Shown here: piece by piece, positions 23,743 to 31,986 of the stretch
How positions within the stretch are numbered: position 1 is the stretch's first letter
Layout: each line of letters opens with the position of its first letter
Source of the DNA: Catellatospora methionotrophica
Lineage (GTDB): Bacteria; Actinomycetota; Actinomycetes; Mycobacteriales; Micromonosporaceae
DNA: 64,000 nt
Direction: 5' to 3'
NCBI RefSeq assembly: GCF_011297335.1
Contig: NZ_JAAOTJ010000026.1
Coordinates: 1 to 64,000, forward strand
Program-made: the position numbers and the translations under genes
The notes under the pieces: generated by a model
Seen by the model: the letters and a program-made list of their open reading frames with translations, nothing else
Told to the model about the DNA's origin: nothing
The model's database searches: none

Positions 23743-25827
23743 ATGTCGACGGACCACGCCCTCTCCGCCTACCCGCCCGCCGCCCGGCTCAACCTCGTGG
23801 AGCAGATCCACGGCCACCGGATCGCCGACCCCTACCGGTGGCTGGAGGACCCCGCCGACCCGGACACCGCCGCCTGGTCCCAGGCCCAGGACGAACTGCT
23901 CGCCGCGCACCGGGCAGACTGGCCCGAGCGCGCCGCGCTGCGCGACCGGCTGGCCCAGCTGCTGGCCGTCGGCGCGGTGACCGCACCGGTCTGGTACGGC
24001 CCCTACGGCTTCTTCCAGCGACGGGCCCCCGAGCAGGACCATCCGGTGCTGCTCGTGATCGAGCCCGACGGCACCGAACGGGTCCTGCTCGACCCCAACG
24101 CCGTCGACCCGACCGGCGCGACGACGCTGGACTGGTACTACCCGTCGCCGGAGGGCGGCCTGCTGGCGTACGCGATGTCGGTCGGCGGCACCGAGGAGCC
24201 GCTGCTGCGGGTCATGGAGGTGGCCACCGGCGAGATCGTGGACGGGCCGATCGACCGGATGCGGCACACCACGATCGCCTGGCTGCCCGGCGGCGAGGCC
24301 TTCTACTACTCGCGCTTCCTCGCGCCCGGCGCGGTCCCCGGCGACGACCCGAAACTGCACCGCCGGGTCTACCTGCACCGGCTCGGCACCGACCCGGACA
24401 CCGACCCGCTGATCCTCGGCGACGGCTCGCCCCGGGGCCGCTACTTCATGCCACGCGTCTCCCGCGACGGCCGCTGGCTGTCCATCAGCGAGACACAGGG
24501 CACCGACCCGCGCAACGACCTGTGGCTGGCCGACCTGTCGGCGAGCCCGCCCGGCGCGCCCGCGCTGCGCCCCGTGCAGCAGGGCGTCGACGCCATGACC
24601 TACCCGCACTTCCACGGCGGGCAGCTCTACCTGCAGACCAACCGCGACGCGCCCCGGTGGCGGCTGTGCGTGGCCGACCCCGCCGACCCGGCGTACCCGC
24701 ACTGGCGCGAGCTGATCGGCGAGGACGCCGGTGCGGTGCTGGAGGACTACGCGATCCTCGACGGCCCCGCCCTGGCCACGCCGGTGCTGCTGGTCGCCAC
24801 GACCCGGCACGCGCTCAGCGAGCTGACCGTGCACGAACTGCACACCGGCGAGGAGGTCGCCAAGGTCGCGCTGCCCGGCGTGGGCAGCATCGGCCCGCTG
24901 ACCTCGCGGCGCGACGGCGGCCACGAGGCCTGGTTCAGCTACGGCGACCACACCACACCCGGCACCGTGCACCGCTTCGACGCCCGCGACAACGCCGTCA
25001 CCCTGTGGGCCCGGCCGCCGGGCGCGGCCGCGGTCGGCGACGTGGTCACCGAGCAGGTCACCTACACCTCGGCCGACGGCACCGACGTGCGCATGTTCGT
25101 CATCGCGCCCGCCGACGCCGCCACCGGGCCGCGCCCCACCCTGCTGTACGGCTACGGCGGCTTCAACATCTCACTGACCCCCTGGTACTCGCCGATGGCC
25201 ATCGCGTGGGCCGAGGCCGGTGGAGTGTGGGCGGTGGCCAACCTGCGCGGCGGCGGCGAGGAGGGCGAGCAGTGGCACCGCGACGGCATGCTCGCCAGCA
25301 AGCAGAACGTCTTCGACGACTTCCACGCCGCCGGGGACTGGCTGGTCGCCTCGGGCACCACCACGCCCGGCCAGCTCGCCATCATGGGCGGCTCCAACGG
25401 CGGCCTGCTCGTCGGCGCGGCGCTGACCCAGCGGCCGGACGCGTACGCCGCGGTCGTCTGCTCCGCGCCGCTGCTGGACATGGTCCGCTACGAACTGTTC
25501 GGCCTCGGCTCGACCTGGGCCGGGGAGTACGGCACCGCCACCGACCCGGAGCAGCTCGGCTGGCTGCTGTCGTACTCGCCGTACCACCGGGTGCGGGAGG
25601 GCGCCGCGTACCCGGCGGTGCTGTTCACCGTGTTCGACGGGGACAGCCGGGTCGACCCGCTGCACGCCCGCAAACTCGCGGCCGCGCTGCAGCACGCCAC
25701 GTCGGGCGACCGGCCGGTGCTGCTGCGCCGCGAAGGCGACGTCGGGCACGGCAGCCGTTCGGTGTCACGCACCCTGGACCTGTGCGCCGACGAACTGGCC
25801 TTCCTGACCGCGTACACCCGGCCCTGA
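23743..25827 (+). CDS. Prolyl oligopeptidase family serine peptidase (S9A)
   Basis: Cytosolic peptidase of 694 residues, normal for S9A. The N-terminal beta-propeller runs to ~410, opening with the family's IADPYRWLED block. The catalytic domain has GGSNGG with nucleophile Ser551, the Asp block DSRVDPLHARK and His in VGHGSRS. It cleaves short proline-containing peptides. There is no signal peptide. No ribosome site precedes the ATG, so the transcript may be leaderless or nearly so. It is divergent from the Zn-dehydrogenase and appears to stand alone. Confidence 0.93.
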   Translation: MSTDHALSAYPPAARLNLVEQIHGHRIADPYRWLEDPADPDTAAWSQAQDELLAAHRADWPERAALRDRLAQLLAVGAVTAPVWYGPYGFFQRRAPEQDHPVLLVIEPDGTERVLLDPNAVDPTGATTLDWYYPSPEGGLLAYAMSVGGTEEPLLRVMEVATGEIVDGPIDRMRHTTIAWLPGGEAFYYSRFLAPGAVPGDDPKLHRRVYLHRLGTDPDTDPLILGDGSPRGRYFMPRVSRDGRWLSISETQGTDPRNDLWLADLSASPPGAPALRPVQQGVDAMTYPHFHGGQLYLQTNRDAPRWRLCVADPADPAYPHWRELIGEDAGAVLEDYAILDGPALATPVLLVATTRHALSELTVHELHTGEEVAKVALPGVGSIGPLTSRRDGGHEAWFSYGDHTTPGTVHRFDARDNAVTLWARPPGAAAVGDVVTEQVTYTSADGTDVRMFVIAPADAATGPRPTLLYGYGGFNISLTPWYSPMAIAWAEAGGVWAVANLRGGGEEGEQWHRDGMLASKQNVFDDFHAAGDWLVASGTTTPGQLAIMGGSNGGLLVGAALTQRPDAYAAVVCSAPLLDMVRYELFGLGSTWAGEYGTATDPEQLGWLLSYSPYHRVREGAAYPAVLFTVFDGDSRVDPLHARKLAAALQHATSGDRPVLLRREGDVGHGSRSVSRTLDLCADELAFLTAYTRP

Positions 25828-25884
25828 CACCGCCCGCCTCGCGCGGGCCACGCGGGACGACGGCCGCCGCCTACCATGTGGATC

Positions 25885-26097
25885 ATGCCGTTGACGCTGC
25901 CGACCCACCCCGTCGCCGTCGTCCCGCTCAAACTGTGGCGTCCCCGCTGGTTCGACGGCGTGGCGCTGACCATCGGCGCGATCGCACCCGACCTCGCCTT
26001 CGCCACCGACGGGTACGGCGTGACGATCCACAGCCACGCGTGGCACGCCGTCCTGTGGTGGGCCCTGCCATCGACCCTCGCCGGCCTCCGGCGGTGA
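25885..26097 (+). pseudogene. N-terminal fragment of a DUF4184-type membrane protein
   Basis: Seventy codons starting MPLTLPTHPVAVVPLK, close to the N-terminus of DUF4184 proteins, then HSHAWHAVLWW before an early stop. Full members have about 240 residues and several membrane helices; here the next gene begins 46 bases after the stop, so the rest is missing. TACCAT lies 7 bases before the ATG, so it may still be transcribed as a leaderless message. It is either a decayed gene or a short derivative. Family assignment is from the N-terminal motif only. Confidence 0.5.
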
Positions 26098-26143
26098 CCC
26101 GCCGACCCGGACGCCGCGCACCGGGCTGCGAGAATCCCGGGCC

Positions 26144-26569
26144 ATGGCCTTCCTTCTCCGTACCGCGGACTCCGCCGACATCGCGGCGCTGCTCGCCTTC
26201 TGGTCGTACGCGGCCGAGAACACCTCCCGCGAGGACAGCGCGCAGGCCGTGGCCGCGCTGCTGGCCCGTGACCCGGACGCGCTGCTGCTGGCCGTCGACG
26301 GCGACGAGATCGTCGGCTCGCTGATCGCGGGCTGGGACGGCTGGCGCTGCCACCTGTACCGGTATGCCGTCCACCCCGAGCGTCGACGCCAGGGCATCGG
26401 GCGTGCCCTGCTGGACGCCGCCGAGCAGCGCTTCGCCGCCCTCGGCGGACGGCGGGCCGACGCGATGGTGCTCGACGACAACGACCTCGCCGCCACTGCC
26501 TGGACGGCCGCCGGGTACGCCCGCCAACCACAGTGGTCCCGCTGGGTCAAGCCGCTGACGTCGAACTGA
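26144..26569 (+). CDS. GNAT-family N-acetyltransferase
   Basis: Acetyl-CoA-dependent acetyltransferase of 141 residues. Motif A is VHPERRRQGIGRALLDAAEQ with the pyrophosphate-binding RRQGIG; the C-terminal beta-bulge end reads TAWTAAGYARQPQWSRWVK. Substrate unknown. GAGAAT lies 8 bases before the ATG and no ribosome site is seen, so it may be leaderless. Confidence 0.88.
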   Translation: MAFLLRTADSADIAALLAFWSYAAENTSREDSAQAVAALLARDPDALLLAVDGDEIVGSLIAGWDGWRCHLYRYAVHPERRRQGIGRALLDAAEQRFAALGGRRADAMVLDDNDLAATAWTAAGYARQPQWSRWVKPLTSN

Positions 26570-26650
26570 ACGCGCGCCCGCGTACGCAGCCAGGCCCGCC
26601 GCCCCGAATTATGAGCTGCCGCACCTGCGGCCGTTCACTATCGTGCTGAC

Positions 26651-27394
26651 ATGACCGAGCGCAAGCCGATGATCGCCGTCCTGACCGGAGCCGGGATCTC
26701 CACCGACTCCGGCATCCCGGACTTTCGCGGACCTCAGGGCGTGTGGACCCGCGACCCGGCCGCCGAGAAGATGTTCACCTACGAGCACTACATGGCCGAC
26801 CCTGCCGTGCGCCGTGCTTCGTGGCGGGCGCGTGCCGACAACGCGGCGTGGAACGCCCAGCCCAATCCGGCGCACCTGGCGCTGGTCGAGCTGGAGCGGG
26901 CGGGTTTCCCAGTGCGGATCATCACGCAGAACATCGACGGTCTGCACCAGAAGGCGGGCTCGACGCCGCGCAAGGTGCTGGAGCTGCACGGCACCATGTT
27001 CACGGTGCGCTGCATGGGCTGCGGCGAGCGCGGCACCATGCGCGACGCCCTTGACCGGGTCGAGGCCGGTGACCCGGATCCGGCCTGCCTGTCCTGCGGC
27101 GGCATCCTCAAGGCCGGCACGATCATGTTCGGTGAGAACCTGGACTCCGAGACGCTGAACCAGGCCGGATCGATCGCCAAGGCGTGCCGGCTCTTCTGGG
27201 CCGTCGGCACGTCGCTGATGGTGCAGCCCGCTGCCTCCCTGTGCGCCATCGCGATGACCGAGGGTGCGAAGACGACCATCGTCAACGCCCAGCCGACCCC
27301 GTACGACGTCGTCGCCGACGAGGTGGTCCGCGACCCGATCGGCGAGGCCCTGCCCCGCATGGCCGCCGCCCTGATCGCCGCCCACCCGTCCTGA
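26651..27394 (+). CDS. Sir2-family NAD-dependent protein deacylase
   Basis: Sirtuin of 247 residues that removes acyl groups from lysines using NAD. Motifs: [15 protein letters not shown] for [11 protein letters not shown], catalytic His in ELHGT, and zinc Cys pairs CMGC and CLSC. The zinc module is complete. TATCGT lies 6 bases before the ATG, suggesting a leaderless transcript. It follows the acetyltransferase by 81 bases, and an acetylation/deacetylation pairing is conceivable but unproven. A strong hairpin follows. Confidence 0.95.
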   Translation: MTERKPMIAVLTGAGISTDSGIPDFRGPQGVWTRDPAAEKMFTYEHYMADPAVRRASWRARADNAAWNAQPNPAHLALVELERAGFPVRIITQNIDGLHQKAGSTPRKVLELHGTMFTVRCMGCGERGTMRDALDRVEAGDPDPACLSCGGILKAGTIMFGENLDSETLNQAGSIAKACRLFWAVGTSLMVQPAASLCAIAMTEGAKTTIVNAQPTPYDVVADEVVRDPIGEALPRMAAALIAAHPS

Positions 27395-27419
27395 GGATCG
27401 CGCCGACCTCGCGACCACG

Positions 27420-27452
27420 CCAAGGGCATGCCCGTCGTGGGCATGCCCTTGG
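27420..27452. terminator. Hairpin after the sirtuin gene
   Basis: Perfect 14-bp arms CCAAGGGCATGCCC (27420-27433) and GGGCATGCCCTTGG (27439-27452) around 5 bases, 26 bases after the stop. Confidence 0.88.
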
Positions 27453-27468
27453 CTCGTCCGCTGCGGGA

Positions 27469-27583
27469 TCAGGTGGCGGGTGGCGCGTCGGTGGAGCGGG
27501 GTGCCACGGCCACGGCCCAGGCCTCCTGGACACCGAGGAAGACGAGGACGGTCAGGAGTACGGCTTCGAGCTGGATTGTGGTC
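27469..27583 (-). CDS. Possible small hydrophobic peptide (38 codons)
   Basis: A minus-strand frame from a TTG reads TTIQLEAVLLTVLVFLGV then a polar tail (RSTDAPPAT). It would form one membrane helix. It lies between the sirtuin terminator and the 2H gene and ends 17 bases before that terminator, which could serve it. There is no convincing ribosome site and the start is TTG, so this is weak. Confidence 0.25.
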
Positions 27584-27630
27584 AATACTCGGTCGTCCGA
27601 AGGTCGATCATGGCGGTACGCTCTCGCACC

Positions 27631-28152
27631 ATGGCCGCCGCCCTGGAGCTCTATCTCGACCCCGTCGCCACCGCGCGCCTGCGTACCCTCTGGAACGCCC
27701 TGGAGGCCGAGGGCGTGCCCACCCTGCGCGACCTCACCCACCGCAAGCACCGGCCGCACCTGTCCATCACCAGCGCGGACGTGCTCGACGGCCCGGCCGT
27801 CGAGGCCGCACTGCGCGGGATGGCCATCGCGCCGCCGATCAGGCTGGCGTTCGACCACATCGGCCAGTTTCTGGGGCGGGTGCTCTGGCTGGGCCCGGTG
27901 CCGACCGCCGAGCTGCTGAGCCATCACGCCGCAGTGCACGGGCGGCTGACCGCGGCGGGTATCGAGACCGGCTCGTTCTACCAGCCCGGAGCGTGGGTGC
28001 CGCACTGCACGCTTTCCATGCGCGTGCCGCTGGTCCGCATGACCGACGCGATCAGGCTGTGCCTGGACATGCTGCCCCTGGAGGCCACCATCGTCGGCGC
28101 GGCCGTCGCCGACCACGCCCGCGACCTGTACCACCCGCTCCCCGCATCCTGA
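27631..28152 (+). CDS. 2H phosphoesterase (2'-5' RNA ligase family) protein
   Basis: A 173-residue protein with the two His-containing motifs of the 2H superfamily: HLSIT (near residue 40) and HCTLS (near 126). Members act on cyclic phosphates or 2'-5' linkages in RNA or nucleotides. The ATG at 27631 has TACGCT 8 bases upstream and fits a leaderless start; an ATG at 27610 with GAAGG upstream would add seven residues. Converges on kdgK with a strong terminator between. Confidence 0.85.
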   Translation: MAAALELYLDPVATARLRTLWNALEAEGVPTLRDLTHRKHRPHLSITSADVLDGPAVEAALRGMAIAPPIRLAFDHIGQFLGRVLWLGPVPTAELLSHHAAVHGRLTAAGIETGSFYQPGAWVPHCTLSMRVPLVRMTDAIRLCLDMLPLEATIVGAAVADHARDLYHPLPAS

Positions 28153-28156
28153 GCAA

Positions 28157-28204
28157 AGGAAGGGCACCTTCTTATCGCGATGCGATGTAGAAGGTGCCCT
28201 TCCT
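28157..28204. terminator. GGAAGGGCACCTTC-family bidirectional terminator
   Basis: Perfect 16-bp arms AGGAAGGGCACCTTCT (28157-28172) and AGAAGGTGCCCTTCCT (28189-28204) between the convergent 2H and kdgK genes. Confidence 0.92.
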
Positions 28205-28220
28205 AACAGCTGCGGAGGTG

Positions 28221-29318
28221 TCAGCGCTGGACGCGGGCGCCGCCGCCTGCCATCAGGGACTCGACTTCGGCACGGGTGGCCATCGAGGTGTCGCCGGGGG
28301 TGGTCATCGCCAGCGCGCCGTGCGCGGCTCCGTACTCGACCGCGCGGCCGAGGTCGCCGGTGGTGACCAGGCCGAAGATCAGGCCGCTGGCGAAGCTGTC
28401 GCCGCCGCCGACCCGGTCCATGATCTCCAGACCGGGGCGGTGCGTGGCGTGGGCGAAGCCGTCGCGGCTCCAGGCCACCGCGCCCCAGTCGTTGACCGTC
28501 GCGCTGCGCACGGTACGCAGCGTCGTGGCGACGACCTTGAAGTTGTCGTACTCCTGCACGACCTGGCCGATCATCTTCTCGAAGTTCTCGGCTTCCAGGT
28601 CCGACAGGTCGTCGGCCGTGCCGGGCACCTCGAAGCCGAGGCTCGCGGTGAAGTCCTCCTCGTTGCCGATCATCACGTCGACGTAGCGGGCCAGCCGCCG
28701 GTTGACCTCCTGCGCCCGCGCCTTGCCGCCGATCGCCTTCCACAGGCTGGGGCGGTAGTTGAGGTCGTACGAGATGACGGTGCCGTGGCGGCGGGCGGCC
28801 GCCATCGCCGCCTCGATCACGTCGGGCGTGGTGTCGGACAGGGCCGCGTAGATGCCGCCGGTGTGGAACCAGCGCACGCCCAGCGTGCCGAACAGGTGCT
28901 CCCAGTCGACGTCCGCGGGACGAAGCTGCCCGGCGGCGGTGTGGCCACGGTCGGAGACACCGACCGCGCCGCGTACGCCGAAGCCGCGCTCGGTGAAGTT
29001 GAGCCCGTTGCGCACGGTGCGGCCGATGCCGTCGTACGGCAGCCACTTCACCAGCGAGGTGTCCACGCCGCCGGTGAGGATCATGTCCTCCAGCAGGCGG
29101 CCCACCTCGTTGTCGGCGAAAGCGCTGACCAGCGCGGTACGCATGCCGAAGCACCGGCGCAGCCCGCGTGCGACGTTGTACTCCCCGCCGCCCTCCCAGG
29201 CGCGGAACGAGCGCGCGGTGCGCACCCGGCCCTCACCGGGGTCGAGCCGCAGCATCACCTCGCCGAGTGAGACCAGGTCGTAGCGGCAGTCCTCGGCGGG
29301 ACGGACCTCAACGGACAT
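28221..29318 (-). CDS. kdgK: 2-keto-3-deoxygluconate kinase (PfkB family)
   Basis: Phosphorylates 2-keto-3-deoxygluconate to KDPG. The protein has 365 residues, somewhat longer than average for the family. PfkB motif 1 region GGGEYNVARGL and motif 2 DRVGGGDSFASGLIFG with the catalytic Asp are present; DLNYRPSLWK is typical of KDG kinases. The start overlaps the upstream eda stop by 11 bases, so the two form a coupled operon. The adjacent KDPG aldolase supports the substrate call. Control by the divergent IclR protein is likely. Confidence 0.9.
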   Translation of the reverse strand: MSVEVRPAEDCRYDLVSLGEVMLRLDPGEGRVRTARSFRAWEGGGEYNVARGLRRCFGMRTALVSAFADNEVGRLLEDMILTGGVDTSLVKWLPYDGIGRTVRNGLNFTERGFGVRGAVGVSDRGHTAAGQLRPADVDWEHLFGTLGVRWFHTGGIYAALSDTTPDVIEAAMAAARRHGTVISYDLNYRPSLWKAIGGKARAQEVNRRLARYVDVMIGNEEDFTASLGFEVPGTADDLSDLEAENFEKMIGQVVQEYDNFKVVATTLRTVRSATVNDWGAVAWSRDGFAHATHRPGLEIMDRVGGGDSFASGLIFGLVTTGDLGRAVEYGAAHGALAMTTPGDTSMATRAEVESLMAGGGARVQR

Positions 29319-29988
29319 CGGCGTCTCCCGTCGTGTCCGGGCGGGTCGCCGCGACGGCCGCGGCGGTGCGCCGGGTGATCTCGGCGTAGTCCCCGGCGGC
29401 CAGCAGGTCCGCGGCGACCATCCAGGTGCCGCCGACCGCGAGCACGGCCGGGATGGCCAGGTAGGCGGCGAGGTTGGCGGTGGTCACGCCGCCCGTGGGC
29501 ACGAAGCGCACCCCGGGGAACGGCGCGGACAGCGCCTTGACCATCGGGGCTCCGCCCAGCTGCTCGGCCGGGAAGAACTTCACCGCTTCCAGGCCTGCTT
29601 CCAGGGCCATCTGGATCTCGGTGGGGGTGGCCACGCCGGGGAAGACGGGCACGCCGAGGTCCTGGCAGCGGCGTACGACCGCGGCACTGAAACCGGGGCA
29701 GACCACGTAGCGGGCCCCGGCCTCGACGGCCCGCTCGGCCTGCTCGGTGTTCAGCACGGTGCCCGCGCCGACCAGCAGGTCCGAGGAGGCCGCGAGCCGC
29801 TTGATCGCGTCGAGCGCGGCGGGCGTACGCAGGGTGACCTCGATGGAGCGCAGCCCGCCCGCGGTGATGGCGGCGGCCAGCGGTTCGGCGGCGGAGGCGT
29901 CGGGGAGGATGACGACCGGCAGTAGCCGGTCACCGGCCAGCAGCCGGACGATGTCAGATGAACGTTCATGTTGGTGAACAGCAGTCAC
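29308..29988 (-). CDS. eda: KDPG (2-keto-3-deoxy-6-phosphogluconate) aldolase
   Basis: Splits KDPG into pyruvate and glyceraldehyde 3-phosphate. About 226 residues. Family blocks: IEVTLRTPAALDAI with the catalytic Glu, GAGTVLN, the Schiff-base Lys in AVKFFPAEQLGG, and FVPTGGVTTANL. The GTG at 29988 with TATGGT 7 bases upstream is taken as a leaderless start; an ATG four codons earlier (30000) is the alternative. First gene of the eda-kdgK operon, divergent from an IclR regulator. Together they complete the catabolism of uronates, gluconate or pectin-derived sugar acids. Confidence 0.92.
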   Translation of the reverse strand: MTAVHQHERSSDIVRLLAGDRLLPVVILPDASAAEPLAAAITAGGLRSIEVTLRTPAALDAIKRLAASSDLLVGAGTVLNTEQAERAVEAGARYVVCPGFSAAVVRRCQDLGVPVFPGVATPTEIQMALEAGLEAVKFFPAEQLGGAPMVKALSAPFPGVRFVPTGGVTTANLAAYLAIPAVLAVGGTWMVAADLLAAGDYAEITRRTAAAVAATRPDTTGDADVR

Positions 29989-29997
29989 GTATGTGAC
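29958..29997. promoter_or_regulatory. Palindromes at the eda / IclR divergent promoters
   Basis: ATGAACGTTCAT (29958-29969) is a perfect 12-bp palindrome and GTCAC-GTAT-GTGAC (29984-29997) a perfect 5-4-5 inverted repeat. The second covers the presumed eda start of transcription, next to the TATGGT box (minus strand, 29996-30001). Either could be the IclR operator; the first would then lie within the start of eda. The choice is inference. Confidence 0.45.
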
Positions 29998-30023
29998 CAT
30001 AGTGGCGGACGAAGGGATTGGCA

Positions 30024-30794
30024 ATGAACCAGCAGGGGGCCGATCGCCCGCCGGTGAAGTCCGCCGACCGCACCCTCGAACTGCTCGAGGCGCTCGCCGA
30101 GGGCGGCCCGCGCGGACTGGTCGAGCTGTCCCGCGAGCTGGACATCCCCAAGAGCAGCCTGCACGGGCTGCTGCGCACGATGAGCCAGCGCGGCTGGGTG
30201 GAGGCCGACGCCACCGGCACCCGCTTCGGCCTCGGCGTACGCGCGCTGCAGGTCGGGGCGGCCTATCTGGACAGCGGCGACTCGATCGAGCTGGTCAACG
30301 CCGCGCTGGACGCGCTGGCGGAGCGCTTCGGCGAGACCGTACATCTCGGTCGGCTCGACGGGCCGAACGTCGTTTACATAGCGAAACGCGAATCCGCGCA
30401 TCCGCTGCGGCTGTTCAGTGCGATCGGGCGCCGCCTGCCCGCCCACGCCACCGCGCTGGGTAAGGCGCTGCTGGCCGCGCGCCCCGACGGCGAGGTCGAC
30501 CGGCTGCTCGAGTGGCCGCTGGCCGCCCTCACCTCGCATACGATCACCGCGCCCGACGCCCTGCACGCCGAGCTGGACCGCATCCGCGACACCGGTCACG
30601 CCGAGGACCGCGAGGAGAACACCGAGGGCATCATGTGCCTGGCCGTCGCCGTGCCGCTGCGCTCCCCCGCCGTCGACGCCATCAGCGTCTCGGTCCCGCT
30701 GGCCCGCCTGCGCGACACCACCGCCGCCGACATCGTCGCCGCCCTCCACCACCACACCGCCCAGCTCCGCGCCGCCGCCCACCTCCTGCCCTAG
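30024..30794 (+). CDS. IclR-family transcriptional regulator
   Basis: A 256-residue regulator, typical IclR length. The winged helix covers ~12-70 (LVELSRELDIPKSSLHGLLRTM) and the effector domain follows, with GRRLPAHATALGKALLA characteristic of the family. ATG at 30024 with GAAGGGA upstream. It is divergent from eda-kdgK and most likely controls that operon in response to KDG or KDPG, as KdgR-type IclR proteins do. Effector identity is inferred. Confidence 0.93.
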   Translation: MNQQGADRPPVKSADRTLELLEALAEGGPRGLVELSRELDIPKSSLHGLLRTMSQRGWVEADATGTRFGLGVRALQVGAAYLDSGDSIELVNAALDALAERFGETVHLGRLDGPNVVYIAKRESAHPLRLFSAIGRRLPAHATALGKALLAARPDGEVDRLLEWPLAALTSHTITAPDALHAELDRIRDTGHAEDREENTEGIMCLAVAVPLRSPAVDAISVSVPLARLRDTTAADIVAALHHHTAQLRAAAHLLP

Positions 30795-30798
30795 TCAC

Positions 30799-30857
30799 GG
30801 CTCGCCTGGCACCCGGGTGCGTCCGTCGTCGAGATGCGCACAGGTGCCAGGCAAGCC
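30799..30857. terminator. Hairpin between IclR gene and hypothetical
   Basis: GGCTCGCCTGGCACC (30799-30813) pairs with GGTGCCAGGCAAGCC (30843-30857), one mismatch, with a 29-base loop that can fold further. It lies between convergent genes. Confidence 0.75.
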
Positions 30858-30876
30858 GGACGGTCACGGGCAGCGG

Positions 30877-31275
30877 TCAGGAGCCGAGGGCGGCGTGGAC
30901 CTTGGCGATGGCGGCGGTCTCGGTGTCCTTGACGCCGCCGGAGGCGTTGGCCACCTGGTCGCAGGCGGCGGCGATCACCGACCGGAACTCGGTCAGGTCC
31001 TCGGGCGACTTGGCCTGCAGGATGCCGGTGGACTGCTGGAGTGCGGTGATGACGCCCGACTCCAGCTCGGCCGGGGAGCCCTTGGGGATCTCGGGCAGGC
31101 CGCCGGTCTTGAAGACGGCCTGGAGTTCGGGTGACGCGCCGGCGAGCGCCTTGGCGCCGGCGATGCTCTCCTTGAAGCTCGCGAAGAAGCCGGGGTCCGC
31201 GTGGGACACCAGGAAGACAGCGCCGAAAGCCGCGGTACGCAGGGTCTGGCGCTCTTGGTCCGTGTATTCCGTCAT
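30877..31275 (-). CDS. Conserved hypothetical protein
   Basis: A 132-residue, mostly helical soluble protein that begins MTEYTDQERQTLRTAAFGAV. I do not recognise a named domain. CACAAT lies 7 bases before the ATG, consistent with a leaderless transcript. Two further in-frame ATG codons lie just upstream (31284, 31308). Codon use is normal for the genome. It may be a small actinobacterial family; no function is offered. Confidence 0.65.
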   Translation of the reverse strand: MTEYTDQERQTLRTAAFGAVFLVSHADPGFFASFKESIAGAKALAGASPELQAVFKTGGLPEIPKGSPAELESGVITALQQSTGILQAKSPEDLTEFRSVIAAACDQVANASGGVKDTETAAIAKVHAALGS

Positions 31276-31400
31276 GCGGCACATTGTGGCCGAAGGGCGG
31301 GCATACATGAGGGGATTTCACCGCTTTTGCTTCGTCCGTTCGGCCGAGCTTCTAGGGTTCGAGGAAGAGTGTCCAGCACCGAGTACGGGGGTAACGGGAA

Positions 31401-31802
31401 ATGGCAGTCGACCTCACCCAGATCATGAAGCTGATGAGCGACCCGCAGATCCAGAGTCTGCTCAAGGGCCTGTTCAGCCAGATGTCCGGCGGCGGCGGTG
31501 GCGGCGGTCAGGCGAACCTCAGCGGTCTGGTGGATCAGCTGAGCAAGTCAGGCCTAGGCCCCCAGGTGCAGTCCTGGGTCGGCACCGGTAAGAACGAGAA
31601 CGTCACCGGCGCGCAGCTCCAGCAGGCGCTGGGCGGCGGCACCCTGGAGAACCTGGCCCAGGAGGCGGGCACCACACCGCGCCAGGCCGCCGACGACCTC
31701 GCCAAGGTACTGCCGGAGATCGTCAACCAGGCGACGCCGCAGGGCCAGATGCCCGACCCGCAGCAGCTCCAGCAGATGATGGGCAAATTCTTCGGCCAGT
31801 GA
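31401..31802 (+). CDS. YidB/DUF937-like protein
   Basis: A 133-residue protein of YidB type: an N-terminal helix, a poly-Gly segment (GGGGGGG), then the typical GLVDQLSKSGLGPQVQSWVG and the terminal ENLAQEAGTTPRQAADDLAKVLPEIVNQ. Function of the family is unknown. It lacks a signal peptide. The ATG follows CGGGAA. It ends before an elaborate palindromic terminator facing a DUF2127 gene. Confidence 0.88.
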   Translation: MAVDLTQIMKLMSDPQIQSLLKGLFSQMSGGGGGGGQANLSGLVDQLSKSGLGPQVQSWVGTGKNENVTGAQLQQALGGGTLENLAQEAGTTPRQAADDLAKVLPEIVNQATPQGQMPDPQQLQQMMGKFFGQ

Positions 31803-31898
31803 CACCAAGCCGCCCAAGCGGCCTCTCTACCCGCGCCCGCCCGGCCCCGCCGAGCGGGCGCACTCCGTCCTCCCCGGCCGCCCGCCCCCGCCCGACCC

Positions 31899-31969
31899 GT
31901 GCCGCAACTCTTAAAGAGTTGCGGCAACAAGGGCCCGTTGAGGCCGCGACTCTTTAAGAGTTGCGGCAC
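31899..31969. terminator. Nested double palindrome (bidirectional terminator)
   Basis: Two 27-base arms (31899-31925 and 31943-31969) are reverse complements with one mismatch, and each arm is itself palindromic around CTCTTAAAGAG / CTCTTTAAGAG. It can fold as one long hairpin or as two adjacent hairpins with ends GTGCCGC/GCGGCAC. It sits between convergent genes. Confidence 0.8.
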
Positions 31970-31986
31970 GGAGGGGGGCAGGAGGG

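Noticed and set aside
22962-26324. A 1,120-codon plus-strand frame spanning the Zn-dehydrogenase and prolyl oligopeptidase
   Set aside because: It crosses two real genes in wrong frames and shows no domain; spurious.
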